Below, in pieces: positions 36,880-48,653 of a DNA stretch of 64,000 nucleotides. Both the position numbers and the translations under genes were made by a program. The number at the start of each line of letters is the position of its first letter. Position 1 is the first letter of the stretch. The notes under the pieces were generated by a model, which made no database searches, was not told the origin of the DNA, and was given only the letters and a program-made list of their open reading frames with translations. Source of the stretch: Micropterix aruncella (lineage: Eukaryota > Arthropoda > Insecta > Lepidoptera > Micropterigidae); assembly GCA_944548615.1 (NCBI GenBank), contig OX155978.1:9999766-10063765 (forward strand), written 5' to 3'.

Positions 36880-37535
36880 TTGGACGTGACAACGTCATAA
36901 GAAAATACTGATGGAATGGCTGCATTTGAAGCAGTTTCATTTAAGATTCTGATATTGTTTATTACAAACACCCAAAAATATATGCTTTTATACTCACCGA
37001 TTTGACTACAACATGTAAATGTATTATTGTATAGCAGTATAAATTGTATAATTGTTTATTGTTTAAAGTTTATCGTTTTTTTTTTATTTGAAAGTTTGAA
37101 ATCTCAAACTGTTAAATAACGGTTTGAAAAGCGTTTGAGCACGCTGCGCCATCTAGCGGTAGGTAATACGTAGTAAATAAACAATATCAGGGACATTTTA
37201 CCAACCGCTAGATAGCGCATCGTAATGATAGCTTTCATACTTTTTTTTTTTAACAAAAGTTGCTTACTTCGTTGCACTTCGTTGTACCGTTCTGTAATAA
37301 CATTCCGTATATCAAGAATACATATAAAATTATGTCAAGAATTTAAATCAATCTAGTGATTTTCATTCGTACTATTTAAACTGAGGTTAGTAAATAATTC
37401 TTGTCGCAACCGGTAGATGGCAGCATTTATATTGAATAATAAATGGAACGCCTCAGAGCGAGGTAACGCCGCATGAGTCATGTTTTTTCGTGCGTGCAGC
37501 AGGCTCCATCGATTTATAAGACGTTGTCACCTCAA
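36880..37535 (+). mobile_element. TIR element X, copy 2
   Basis: 656 bp with imperfect inverted ends: TTGGACGTGACAACGTC at the left and the complement of TTGAGGTGACAACGTC at the right. It contains an internal hairpin with GCGCCATCTAGCGGTAGGT (37146-37164) and its inverse (37203-37220). No ORF. The same element is at 62510-63192 and, shortened, at 38186-38567. Confidence 0.75.
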
Positions 37536-37870
37536 AAATCAATCTCATGTGCAGTAGAACTGTTTTCCACACCCTCATCATTTTGCATATTAACTGTAGC
37601 GACTTCCTCAAGTCAGTTTGAGAAACTGACGTGTATTTTAATCATTTCATCATATTCCTTGGTTTTTTTTTCGTACGAAGTGGAGAAGAGTCCCCATCAG
37701 ATTCAATACTACTAGACTCCTCATTTTCAGAGCTACTAAAAGATTTTTTTTCTTGCTCTTTCCGTTTGAACCAGTCCCAGAAAACTAGTTTTGAACAGCG
37801 GCTCAAGAAAAGTGGCAACCAATGAGGCAGGTCATAACCTGTGACGCGCAATTATGCACACCATAAATAT
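37536..37870. other. Unassigned stretch with a 69-codon minus frame
   Basis: The minus frame 37851-37642 has a serine/glutamate-rich end (FSSSENEESSSIESDGDSS) followed by RTKKKPRN. The composition is protein-like, resembling acidic or basic tails, but I recognise no family and see no splice sites that would place it in a gene. Confidence 0.25.
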
Positions 37871-37871
37871 T

Positions 37872-37965
37872 AGGCCGCCGAACATTCGGCAGCCGAATAT
37901 TCGGCGCTTCGGCCGATAGCCTGGCCGAATATTCGGTATTCGCCACGTATCACTATTCGTGGCAT
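37872..37965. repeat. ATTCGG palindromic repeat, copy 2
   Basis: GCCGAACATTCGGC, GCCGAATATTCGGC and GGCCGAATATTCGG lie in series. Related to 23205-23312. Confidence 0.6.
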
Positions 37966-38185
37966 TACTAGTTTTAACCGCAGAGTTGAGTCATTTATTA
38001 TATAATAGACAAAAGTTTAACAAAAAAAAAAAAACGACTCCATTTTTTTTTTAGGTGCAGCAGCCATGTCATTTTTTATTTTATTTTAATTATTTTTTGT
38101 AAAAAACATACAGCATAAAAAAACATATAAGCATACTATGATGGTTAAAAAACGGTTGTCTGTAAAGTCGATTTACTGACGATAG

Positions 38186-38567
38186 TTGAACGTGACGTCA
38201 TAAGAAAATACTGATGGAATGGTTGCATTTTTCAAAAGAAAATTTTAACTTCATTTGTTTGATAGATATTTTGTATGGATCATTGGATATAGAGAAGGAA
38301 GTAAATGGAAATCACAATTGAATTGATCAAGTTACATTTATTTGTACGCATAAATACAATTATGTCAATTTTTTCATACAATAAATACAATTATGTCAAG
38401 GAGAGAGACATATGTCGAACGCTGCCGAACGCGGAGGCCGATTGTGCCTCTTTGTCGCTCGTTCCGCGCTCTCGATGGATCGCCTCAGAGCGAGGTAACG
38501 CAGCATGAGTCATGTTTTTTCGTGCGTGCAGCCGGCTCCATCGAATTATAAGACGTTGTCACGTCAA
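38186..38567 (+). mobile_element. TIR element X, copy 3 (internally replaced)
   Basis: Left end TTGAACGTGACGTCATAAG and right end ..AAGACGTTGTCACGTCAA are those of X, but most of the interior is missing or different (382 bp). Confidence 0.7.
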
Positions 38568-38671
38568 AAATATTTGATATATAAGGATTACAAAATTTGC
38601 TAAACAATACAATACAAAGAAGACCAAAAAGAATTTAAAACTAACGAGTAAAATCGCAATGTGCGAAAGTA

Positions 38672-38790
38672 GGTGTTGGTGTGGGTTTGTGTGATGGAGA
38701 GCGTATATGTGTGCGTTTGTGTGTTTGTATGTGTGTGTGCGTGTATGCATGTGTGTGGGTGTGTGTATCTGTCGTGCGAATGTGCTTGTG
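38672..38790 (+). repeat. GT-rich microsatellite-like tract
   Basis: Imperfect (GT)n with GTATGTGTGTGTGCGTGTAT-type variants. The cysteine/valine-rich frames over it are artefacts. Confidence 0.85.
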
Positions 38791-39056
38791 AGTGCTTGTA
38801 TGTGCATGCTAATTCAATCCGATATGATAGTCAGCTTTTCACGTACCTCCTTAATAAATAATCGACTATTTTGGTGGTTAAATATGTCAATATTCCGTAA
38901 AGCATGCATTGTATGCATGCATAACGCGCGGCAATAACGAATTAGAACCATAAAGCGTTTCGTTATTGCCCTCTTGAACGCTGAACTGACTACATATACG
39001 GCACACTCCTTCACTCGCGTTCGCCACGAGTCCATTTGTCTCGCGTCCAAAAAACC

Positions 39057-39606
39057 GCCACCGAGGCGAGCGCCGCTCGCGAGCGAGTTTTTAGAGTTGT
39101 TGATTTATGGTATGTTAAACCCTCATTTAATCACACATCATTTTAGCCATCATAATCACAGAAAATGGAACTTATTAAACCGCGTAAAATATTGAAATTC
39201 TCAATTTTTCTTTGAAGTGACACTTTTGTCGTCACGGAGAGAATGTTTATGCAAATTAGTACTAAAATTCACAGTGGCTCTAATAAAATGACCACCTATT
39301 GTATGTATGTTAACATTCTAGTACCATCTACTGTTGATCTACTAGTACTTAAGTTAAATATTTATTGCCATCTATCGGCTAACGTAACATTTCTAGTGAC
39401 TAGCATATGGCCATCTACCAGACGCGAGGCGCATTACTATGAAACATCCGAATAATTTATTTGTATGCCTCATTTATGCCTCATTTACACGCTCGCGCGA
39501 GCTAACGCGAGTCTACGCGAGATAGCACGAACACGAGCTTGTAAACGGCACGTTCGCGTAGTCTCGCCACTCGTTGTCGCTCGCGAGCGGCGCTCGCCTC
39601 GGTGGC
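39057..39606. mobile_element. Candidate fold-back/TIR element with 30-bp perfect inverted ends
   Basis: GCCACCGAGGCGAGCGCCGC and the next 10 bp at 39057-39086 are the exact reverse complement of 39577-39606. The interior has further CTCGCG-rich words and no ORF. No target duplication was identified, so mobility is inferred. Confidence 0.5.
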
Positions 39607-39904
39607 GCCCACTGTAAGTTGTCACAGGGCCAAAAGGAATTCACCGCATTGTTGTGAGAGTTCTAGATATTCTTCCAGTTATGTTGCCCAAAAATTAATT
39701 AAAAACACCTTTTAAAATGAGCTTGAAAACTTTAACCTGCGGATATTTCCAACAATGGTTCCTTTTGAGCATTGCTTAAACCAACATTTATCCTTTCTGT
39801 CAGTGGCGGATACATATGGGGGCGTGGGGGGCGCCCCCCCCTTCTTGAAGCGGTCAGCCCAGCACCAAGCGCAATTTACGCCCGCCTGCATATCCATCTA
39901 CACA

Positions 39905-40385
39905 ACTTGGGTTGTCGACTACAGCGGGCGAGCCCGTCACCTCAGGAAGTTTTAACGATTAGTCGTTCTATCTCCCTGGAAGTGAACGTAGAAGACTTGG
40001 GGACGAAACAGTCCACCGTCTAGCTATGCCTCAAGCCCGTAAGAGGCCAACACCTTAACCGCGAGATAGCCAGGAATGTTACCTGGCGGGCCGACACTCA
40101 CGCTCTTACTTCCAATTGTGACCAGATTACTCCTGTCTCTCGATTTGTCCGCAACCACCCCCGCTCTATAGGAAACAGTACAGCTTCAAGACTCCCCCGA
40201 CTGTTAGTCAGAGTGCACAGTCGATTGGCTTACGCCGCACGGTACGCAGACCGTCCAGGAGCGTTAGAAGTTTGATTCCTAGGGGAAACTGACCATAACA
40301 CCAGAGTCCCACCCAGGCTCGCACTTCACGCGTGGAGGCCGTCGGATAGGTGTTGACCCGTAAGTATGACCGATCCAGTATGAGT
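39905..40385 (-). mobile_element. R668 element, copy i (truncated, internal deletion)
   Basis: 481 bp with the GTTGTCGACTACAGCGGGCG end intact. About 110 bp are missing at CTCTCGATTTGTCCGC, and the proposed 5' end is truncated. A 13-bp duplication ATCCATCTACACA / ATCCACCTACACA flanks it (39892-39904, 40386-40398). Confidence 0.85.
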
Positions 40386-40398
40386 ATCCACCTACACA

Positions 40399-40760
40399 GG
40401 AAGCTAATCAGCCCAGTGTAGTTGGGCCATTATGACCCATGTGTTAAGATCGGACCAACTCACTGCTAAGCACCCATTTGGTAGCCTCCACGCAGAAGTG
40501 CGAGCCCGGGTAGGAATCTGTGCCTACGGGCCAGTTCCCCCTGGGAATCGCTCTTCGGCACCGTGCGGCGTCAGCCAATCGACTATGCATTCCGACTGAT
40601 AACCGGGGGCGCCTGGAAACGGCTTTGTTTCCTAAAGAGCGGGGATAGTTGTTAACGTTACGGTAACTGCTTTTGAAACGACCAATTCGGCCACCCTATC
40701 CCGAGTGGTAGGCGGACAATGGACGCCGTTGTCCACGATAGATTCGGTAGATAGAAGCCG
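40399..40760 (+). mobile_element. R668 element, copy j (3' part missing)
   Basis: Sense-oriented; starts GGAAGCTAATCAGCCC directly after the right TSD of copy i and stops near GATTCGGTAGATAG. The missing 3' end suggests later deletion. Confidence 0.7.
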
Positions 40761-41990
40761 AGGCGACATGAAATCTCAGAAAAATATCCGAAATGGGAGT
40801 ACACGCGAAAAAATAGGCGGGGTCAATTTTGTAGGGTTTGACCAATAAAAATCCAGCATTGACGAAGCGTCAAGCGTAGATTCTACGTCCGCTCGCGCCG
40901 GCTACTAGGCTCATACTAAATGATCTATCGCAGCGCTAGCACACAATAACTATCTTTACGCAGTGGTGGTATAAGGGTGTTAACGGCAAGGCATATTTAG
41001 CGTAACTCTCAGAGCGCTCTCACGTTTTAATTATTTGTATTAAATTAGGGCCTAAATAAAAAATGTGGCTAAGTGCTGCCCTAGAGAATTAACCAGTTAA
41101 TATTATGAAATTATAATAAAACACACTCACCGCTTGATTGCGCGCAAAGTATCTTTTGCATCAGCATTTGATTAGTGTATGTGGATGTTCGATTTCACTG
41201 ACAGATGTTGATTCCGAAGAAGAAGAAGAACGACTTGAACGCTGCCAGTACTGCGTTTGTTAGAAAAATGCCTATCCCCCGCTAGTTTTTATAATTATCC
41301 GCCGCGCTGTCAGAACGACAGCATATATATTTTTCAGAGGTTTTGCATGCTCTCGCGACTCTGTACCGCTTTACTTATCGCCTTCTTAAACCGCTCCGCA
41401 AAATCAGAATAAAACTCCGCGAAAGAACTACTCCGCGTCGAGTGGGTCGTGTGTGACAATTTCGAAGATACTTGCATGAGAAATCCACCAGCAGGCACCT
41501 CGAGGGTCCGTAGCAGTGCTGGGACTTCAGATAGGCGAGGATCATCATCACAGGTCAGTTTTACAGATATATATCTGATTACGTGTTGATCAGATATATA
41601 TCGGATTTGCGCGCATCGATTTCGTCTCATTTTGTAAAGTACCCACATATTAGAGTCTATTTATTTATTTTAGTATAATTTATTCACGGTTATGATCCCG
41701 CCGTTGTTCAACTATTTTTTTATTTGATGGCTCCACCCAAAGAGGGTGATTTCTGCGTTCAACTATTTACACGCTGAACAACCACCGCTTACATTGTAGG
41801 AAGTAGAAAAAGCGCCTGGAAGTTTTTTTATGAGTGCGTGTATTTTGTCCTGCTCGCTGAATACGCTGCAAGCGGTACCTTACATCGAAGCATTCGTTTC
41901 GTTGATGCAAAAATATATAATAAAAGCAAATATGTAGTTTCATTTATTTTTATTCATTTATTTTTATTTAAAAATTAATTACTATACATA
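40761..41990. other. Unassigned stretch, one 104-codon minus frame
   Basis: The minus frame 41648-41334 begins MWVLYKMRRNRCAQIRY. I recognise no domain. A near-palindrome CAGATATATATCTGAT...ATCAGATATATATC at about 41564-41605 lies within it. There is no splice-bounded exon and no element terminus. Confidence 0.3.
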
Positions 41991-43500
41991 AGATTATACT
42001 TATAAAAATAACAGAAACCGAATGGCAAAACCTTAACCTTTTGCTTATTTGATTCTTTCACCCAACTGGGACTAGTCCATTCTAGGATGGACAGGACCTA
42101 ATTTTCCAATAAATTATGTAAAAGTTTTATTAAAATGCTCATAAAACTAAATTGCCCTAAAATATTTTCCTCAAAAAAAAACTATCAAATAGAGTGTGAC
42201 AAACAGAATTGACTTAGAACTAAAGTAAAGCGTAAGATAAATCTATAATGAAAAGAATAAAAAAAGTCAATAATATTTAATATATGTTAAGAAATATAAA
42301 AATTAATATAAAATACAGTCAAAAAAAAGTATAATTCATTTTCAAAACAATATATAACAACAAATGAATAGATAATTAATTGAATGTTAAAATATAATCA
42401 ACATACATACTATTTAAAAATATATTAATAATTTGTGCACCTAAGTTTTAATAAACTTTAATTTCTAACATTTGATGTATGGTTAGTCCGTCATGACTCG
42501 AGAACCACTCCTTTATTATATTTTTAAATACTCTAAATGTCAAATTAATTTTTATTTACATATTGATCAGATTGTAAAATCTCGGCGTAATGAAAGAGTA
42601 ATGTCTTTGTCCAAATGATGTTTTCATCCTGGGTATTATTAAGCTATTTTCTAAAACTTGTCTTGTTGGTCTTCGATTCTGAATTATTCCTAAATTTGAA
42701 TTATTGTCCAAAAATAGCTTTAAGAGGGAAGTTTTAAAAAAAGTTGCCTACAATCAAGGATTTCAGCTTCCATCAAAAGTTCATTACTAGGATGGCGATA
42801 TGGTCTGCGGAGAATAATTTTGAATATAAATTTCTGCGCAACTTGCAATGGCTCTAGCAGGGTTTTACCTCATCCACCCCATCCAATTATGCCGTAAGTA
42901 ATAAGCGATTCACATAAAGCATGATAAACAGTTTTTAGCGTTTTGGAATGCAGAATATTCCTCAGTTCTTTGAAAACATATCCAAGGATTCGCACCTTTG
43001 TAGCCACGTTATGTATATGAGTGTCCCAACGTAGGAAGCAATCTAGAGTGATACCTAGGTATTTCCAAGATATTTCTCTTTGCAGAGGCTGACAGTTGCA
43101 AGACTCTACACTATCGCATTCGTGTACTACAATAGTTTTATTTGCAGTGGGTTGACCCCTAATGTTTACACTAAATGGCATGTATTTTGTTTTACCAACA
43201 ATAAGCGTTAACATAAAGTTAACTAGCCAATTTCTAACAATTTCTATGCCCTCGTTTGCTTTCTTAAATGTGCAATCCCAGTTTGAACCCTTGAATAGTA
43301 TAACAGTGTCATCGGCATATGTGATCATTTTACCTACTGATAACTGGCATAGCTCGTTTATGTAGACGAGGAATAAAATAGGTCCCAGAATGCTACCCTG
43401 TGGGACACCATATGTGAGATGCTGGCTTTCAGTCTGGCGGCCACGTTGTACCCTGTTGGTTAGATTGCTATCAAACCATTTAAGACTTGTATAGTTAATT
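41991..43500 (-). mobile_element. LINE, antisense, RT and 3' UTR
   Basis: The minus strand reads [20 protein letters not shown] (about 43410-43350), MITYADDTVILFKGSNW (43328), WKYLGITLDCFLRWDTHIHN (about 43060) and SLITYGIIGWGG (about 42880). A decayed C-terminus and 3' UTR follow. The CTAGTCCCAG..AATCAAATAAGCAAAAGG tail (42030-42100) closes it. The YADD catalytic motif is intact, but the frame is broken and the 5' part missing. Confidence 0.82.
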
Positions 43501-43559
43501 CATGCACTGCTCAGTTACAAATAAGAAATGTATGTTGATGTCATTATTTTTTGTTTTTA

Positions 43560-43930
43560 CGTGTCCGGGCCATTTTAGAACATGTCTCTTCAAAAATATG
43601 CGGCCTGGATGGTCTTATCGTTTGCCTCTTGTAGACCCTGGTGTTTGATAAAGGTTGGCAGTTGTAGGCAGGATCGGAGGTCATCTTCATCCTGCAGCGT
43701 TCCACATATGCATATCGGGTTCTCTGTGTAGCCCCAGCGAACGAGATTAGCCCGGCATCTTGTCACACCCACCCTCAGTCTGTTGAGACTGCGCCATGTG
43801 GTGTAGGGGAGATGGGACCTATGTGCTATCTGTTCCTCAACATCCTCACCAAGTAAAGCCCTCCATTGAGTTATGCGATTCGATGATTGACTCTCATGGA
43901 GCGGATGTGTTCGGCTCATGAACGACTTGA
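43560..43930 (-). mobile_element. LINE ORF2 C-terminal fragment (zinc-knuckle type)
   Basis: Minus frame 43919-43590: YTTWRSLNRLRVGVTRCRAN, NPICICGTLQDEDDLRSCLQ. This W..LNRLR..C.C...C pattern is the C-terminal end of Jockey-like LINE proteins. A short relative lies at about 56150-56310. Confidence 0.75.
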
Positions 43931-44815
43931 GGCGATTGTCGTATGACTCCTGTATTTATTTATTTTATTTTCGGGAAACATACAGCGCTTCATTAATTAT
44001 TACTAATTATTCTAATACAGTGATTCGCTGGCCGATTAATTGTTTCCTACATTATTTTCTTATACGGTAAATCAAAAGTTGTATTGCACTAAATTAAATT
44101 ACAATCCAACTATTGCAAGGATAGGAAAGGAAAGGAATGGGATATATGTAGGATAGGATATAGGTATTCAAATTATAATCTTTGCTATTCTTATTTTCGC
44201 TCTGAGTGTTTCGAAACAATTTGTGTACTCACTATATAATCACTGCCTAGACGCCTAGTGAGCTAAGGACAGCCTCGTTAAATTTCGGTTGATTCAAGTA
44301 AAAAATGTCGATATCTTCGAATCGACTGTTATATGTGGTCATCAAGCGGTGCATAACAGAGTTTTGGGCGTAACTATGTAGTTTTCACACGAGGGATTTC
44401 GAACGTATGACGAGAACGAACCCTCCGTGGCGGAACCAACAACAATAGTTTCTTTACCAAATGAGGGCTATCAATTTTTGTAAGTATGTATTATTTTATG
44501 CAATAATGTCATAACAGCCGCTGTGCGGCGGTCTTCCGGTGAACACATACTGAAACAGTTCAGCCTGCACTCGTAAGTTCCAAGTCCCAAGTACTCACGA
44601 TAATCCAGGTATCTAATCAAACTTCTTTGGACGCCCTCCACCCTATTTTTATACACGCCATATTGCGGATTCCAAACCTGCGTTGCGAACTCTATAACTC
44701 TATTGTAAGTATTAGGTCATATGTCACCTTTAGGCGTTCTGAATCAGCCAGGACATCACGACGTATTGTAGGGGGAGCGATGCCGAAGTCACTGTCATTG
44801 AATAATAAATAAATT
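43931..44815 (-). mobile_element. LINE RT C-terminal fragment and 3' UTR, antisense
   Basis: Minus frame 44656-44471: VEGVQRSLIRYLDYREYLGL, SPEDRRTAAVMTLLHKI. Decayed flanks read DSDFGIAPP upstream and FEIPRVKTT downstream. The 3' UTR with (TTTA)n-type words is at 43950-43975. Confidence 0.7.
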
Positions 44816-44954
44816 TCTGGCTTTTCTGGATTTCCGGATCTGGGTATTTAGATTCTTCATAATTCCTTTTTCTGACGATGGCATGATGTTTTACTTTTCT
44901 GGCCCACCAACCGACGAGGGGAGGGGGGGGGGGCATAGTCACAGTATACCAAAC

Positions 44955-44985
44955 ATATTGAGTTGTCAACCACAACGGGCGAACC
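44955..44985 (-). mobile_element. R668 element, copy k (end fragment only)
   Basis: Only about 25 bp of the terminal GTTGTCAACCACAACGGGCG hairpin end remain, consistent with extreme 5' truncation. Confidence 0.55.
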
Positions 44986-45004
44986 CAAAATTGAAATCAA
45001 AGTG

Positions 45005-45152
45005 AATACCTACGTCATGAGTCGTAAGGGCTCGCATATGGCCGCCAGATGTCCGCTACCCGGCCGACGCGGATATTAAAACGTCCGGAAAAGTCTCCAA
45101 CTTTTACCCGCTCGTAAAGCTAACCAAAGTCGGTCGTCCAGACGTACCCCTC
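45005..45152 (+). repeat. GC-rich dispersed repeat related to 12630-12720
   Basis: Shares GAGTCGTAAGG.CTCG and CGCCAGATGT with the earlier locus. It continues past R668 copy l at 45847, so copy l inserted into it. Confidence 0.45.
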
Positions 45153-45165
45153 TGCCCACTTCACT

Positions 45166-45833
45166 TAGAGAGTTAATGGGCCCTTGCTGAGTTGGCCACG
45201 AAGACCCATTCTGTTCAGGGTTGGTCACACTCACTCAACACCTATCCGACGGCCTCCACGCATGAAGTGCGAACCTGGGGTGCGACTCTGGCCTTATGGT
45301 TAGTTTTCCCTGGGAATCAACCTTCTTGCGCTCCTGGACGGTCTACGGTGCGGCGTAAGCCAATCGACTGTGCACTCTGACTAACAGTCGGGGGAGTCTG
45401 GAAGCAGTACTGTTTCCTATAAAGCGGGGGTGGTAGCGGACCTTAAGGCGACTGCTCTTGAAACGGTCATCGGCTACCCGATCCTGGGTGAACAGCCGGG
45501 CAAAGGACGCTGTGGTCCGCGATAGATTCGGTGAACATTGTTTCACCGCTTCGTAAGGGAGAGGACCGCGCAAGCGACGTCGAACTCGTAACCAATCCAG
45601 AGACTGGAGTAACCTGGTCACAATTGGAAGTAAGGGCGTGAGTGTAGGCCCGCCGGGTAACACTCCTGGCTTTCTCGCGGTTAAGGCGTTGGCCTCTTAC
45701 GGGCTTGTGGCGTAGCTAGACGGTGGACTGTTTTGTCCTCAAGTCTTCTGCGCTCACTTCAGGGAGTTAGAACGACTAATCGTTAAAACTTCCTGAGGTG
45801 ACGGGCTCGCCCGCTGTAGTCGACAACCCTAGT
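45166..45833 (+). mobile_element. R668 element, copy l (full length, 668 bp)
   Basis: Exactly 668 bp, like copy a, flanked by the perfect 13-bp duplication TGCCCACTTCACT (45153-45165, 45834-45846). It starts TAGAGAGTTAATGGGCCC and ends GCTGTAGTCGACAACCCTAG. With copy a it defines the family's ends. Confidence 0.9.
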
Positions 45834-45846
45834 TGCCCACTTCACT

Positions 45847-46890
45847 CGGAGTTCGCACCCTACCCCTGTAATGTCCTATCGCTCGACAGTGCGTCTAGAT
45901 ACTGATCTCTCGGTATACCTACTGTGAACGTGCAAAATTTTCTTTCGAGATGGAGCAGGGAACATTACCGTCACCGCCACCGTGGCACTATAGGTTTAAT
46001 GCTAACTGGGACTGTAAAACAGTTAACGCCTTTTTACCGCCCACCTGTTTCGAGAACGACAGGTGTAGGCCTGTGACATAATGAATAACTCGACGATAGC
46101 TTGTTGATATGGATGTAATGTGAATTCGAAGAAATAAAACAAAACGGTTCGCGCACAAAAAAAATCCAAGCACAAAGATTAGAACGCATCCAGCTGCCTG
46201 TGTCAAGAGGTCGATCAGACTGTCGGGTCGCGCGCGCCCTGCGCACCCTCTGCATCCCTCACGATGCAATTTTTTTTCTTAACAGACGCCGCTTCGGCGT
46301 CTATTGCCATCTCTCTCAATAACAGTTGCTCCAACTGCCTTACTCTTCCCACGCCTGCTACAGGCATCTACTCGTCATAAGCCGCACAGTTCATCTCTCT
46401 TAATGCTTGGATTATCGTTTAATTTTTTTATATAATTGCTTGTTTGTGAACATTCGATTACGACCGTTAGAGAAGAATGTCCAAGAAACTCTGAACGGGT
46501 TTTTTAACAAAGTTTAAAATATTACTTTAAATTACAAATTTACAAGATATATGAAATTACGTTTGATTGTTTAAATTACTTTGTCATCGGCGGCAACAGA
46601 CGGAAATATCTATTTTGAGCCCCCTGAGACGATTAAGACCATTTCCAGATGGAAGTCTGCCTGTGTGTCTGGCTGTGTATTCCTCCATGATGGCTGCCAA
46701 AACGCTTCATCCGATTGAGCTGAAATTTGGCATGCAGGTAATGGCGAGAATTTAAACATTGTGGTTGAAATCGGTCCACCAGAGAGCTATAGTGGCCGCA
46801 ATCCTTCATGACATTCCGGGTCGTAAAACGTGCTAGCAAGACAGCACATCAGCGTTCTCGCTCTACAAGAGATGTGGCGCATGGTGCCAG
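45847..46890. other. Unassigned stretch
   Basis: No domain or element end recognised. Small frames at 45988-46269 (minus) and 46567-46755 (plus) have no supporting features. Confidence 0.4.
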
Positions 46891-47766
46891 GCTATCGATA
46901 TCGATTGATTTTTATATCCATTTTTATATCCCATACACACTAAACGGGTCAATTTTAAAAAGGTCAACCGAGGTGAGGGACCTGGGAATTACATTTGATA
47001 CACAGTTGAACTTCCGTGCACACATTACAAATATTTGCAATCGTGCTAGCAAAATGGTCGGTTTTGTTATTCGCATATGCAAACAGTTTAATAATATTCA
47101 TGTAATGTTTCTACTATATAATTGTTTAGTCCGTAGCATACTTGAATATAACTCGGTCATCTGGTGTACAAGTGAAAACAAATACATTCAGATGGTAGAG
47201 GGTATTCAAAGAAAATTTTTAAGATATATTTATTACAGAAAATACAATATTTATCCATACTTATTTCCGTCAGATTTTGTGCTAGGTATGGTAGGATACA
47301 ACAGTCTTGAAACTCGTCGATATATTTCACCAATTATATTTGCATATAAACTTATTCAAGGAACGATTTATTTGCCAGAGATACTATGTAAGTTTGAATT
47401 GTACGTACCGGTAAATTACACAGCGAGAAGATCGCATCTATTATTTAATGTGCCGTACCACCGTACAAATATTTTTGTAGACAGGCCAGTGGGAAGGGTT
47501 ATAGCTCTTCTTAATTCCTTACCCACTGAAATAGATATCTTTTGTACATCCCTTTGGCAGCTAAAAAGGCATCTCCCTGCTATCTCATGTTTATCATAAT
47601 CTGTCTTTTATTTAGTTTTATATTTTTATGTTTTTTTCTTGTTCAATGTTAGCATTAATTTAGTTATGTAGTCATTTATTTTTAGACTTACACTCCAGCT
47701 TTAATATTCAAGGGCGAATTGGATTCATCTGTAATGCCCTTGAATACTATTTGAAACTAATAAATA
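46891..47766 (+). mobile_element. LINE RT C-terminal third with 3' hairpin
   Basis: Frame ending at 47599 reads STEVRDLGITFDTQLNFRAH, CLVRSILEYNSVIW, VEGIQRKFLRYIYYRKYN and SLETRRYISPI. This is an intact LINE C-terminal region without the RT core. The 3' UTR contains TTCAAGGGC...GCCCTTGAA (47707-47745), then an AATAAATAAAT tail. It is the only less-decayed relative in the window of the satellite at 2.5-4.95 kb. Confidence 0.85.
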
Positions 47767-47779
47767 AATATCGATGATT

Positions 47780-48058
47780 ACATACAAGAAAACTATTAAA
47801 GTCGACTATTATCGTCAAAACCCGGCTTTAATAACAAATCCAGAAAGAATTGCGAAATTAAAACGGATATTCTATCCTATTGCAAAACTAACGAAGCCAT
47901 TGAAAATGTAACAATAGAAAATTGGAAAAAATGTGTTCGTCACGCTGAAGCTCTGCAAGAACAGGATTTAAAGAGCTCATATGTATGCGACCGCCTTATA
48001 ATAAATATCGGCGAAGACGATAGCGACTCCGAGGACAATGATGATGATTTCGATTAAG
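47780..48058 (+). pseudogene. Possible DDE-type transposase C-terminal remnant
   Basis: Frame pieces read ENVTIENWKKCVRHAEALQE then QDLKSSYVCDRLIINIGEDD and an acidic end (SDSEDNDDDFD, stop). A W..C..HAE..QE segment with an acidic tail resembles the C-terminus of some tigger/pogo-like transposases. Frames are broken and no catalytic residues are seen, so the family is tentative. Confidence 0.4.
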
Positions 48059-48454
48059 AAGCACCAGAAGCACTCTCAACTTGTACCAAATAATCGCATT
48101 TTTGTGGTTTTGATGACTTCTAGGATGAAATTAAAAACTCCAAAAAGAATTTTGTCCGGCGTTTTACATGTTCTAGAGTCCATTTAAACTAGTAAAGCGT
48201 TTGTGTCTGTCTGACCGGACGTTACTATGTACAATAACTCGGTTAAACTACGTCCGTTTTTAAAAAAATCCTACGCTTCTAGAAATCGCTATAGATTCTA
48301 ATAACCTAAAAGAAATTCAAATTGATAAATAATTTTGCTGCTCCGAATAATGCTCTTGGACATTATACATATCAATTTACATGTAATTACATGCAAAGTA
48401 ATGAAAGATTCATTCTTATCGACGATGTACCTTTGCAAAAAACACAATATCTTT

Positions 48455-48642
48455 CGAAGACTATCGCGGTTGTTTGACATTATAAATAGGATAGAAAACG
48501 AATTTACCGCGTGAAATTTGTACGACCCGACGTTGTAGTCTACCCATTTGTAGTCTACCCTAGACAACGGCGGCTGCAACGTCACCGAAACGTCGGGTCC
48601 TCCAAATTTCACGCGGTAAATTCGTTTTCTATCCTATTTATA
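48455..48642 (-). mobile_element. Penelope-like fold-back, copy 1
   Basis: Inverted 40-bp ends (TATAAATAGGATAGAAAACG.. at 48481 and its inverse ending at 48642) surround a short centre. The left side has an extra 26-bp extension (CGAAGACTATCGCGGTTGTT...). An 11-bp duplication ACAATATCTTT (48444-48454, 48643-48653) flanks it. No coding sequence. Confidence 0.75.
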
Positions 48643-48653
48643 ACAATATCTTT

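Noticed and set aside
39800..39845. hAT-type terminus (CAGTGGCGGATACATATGGG)
   Set aside because: It resembles ends of some hAT elements, but no matching inverted end or 8-bp duplication was found nearby.
41334..41648. Novel 104-residue protein on the minus strand
   Set aside because: No recognisable domain, splice site or upstream signal. Composition does not stand out, so it is left as unassigned.
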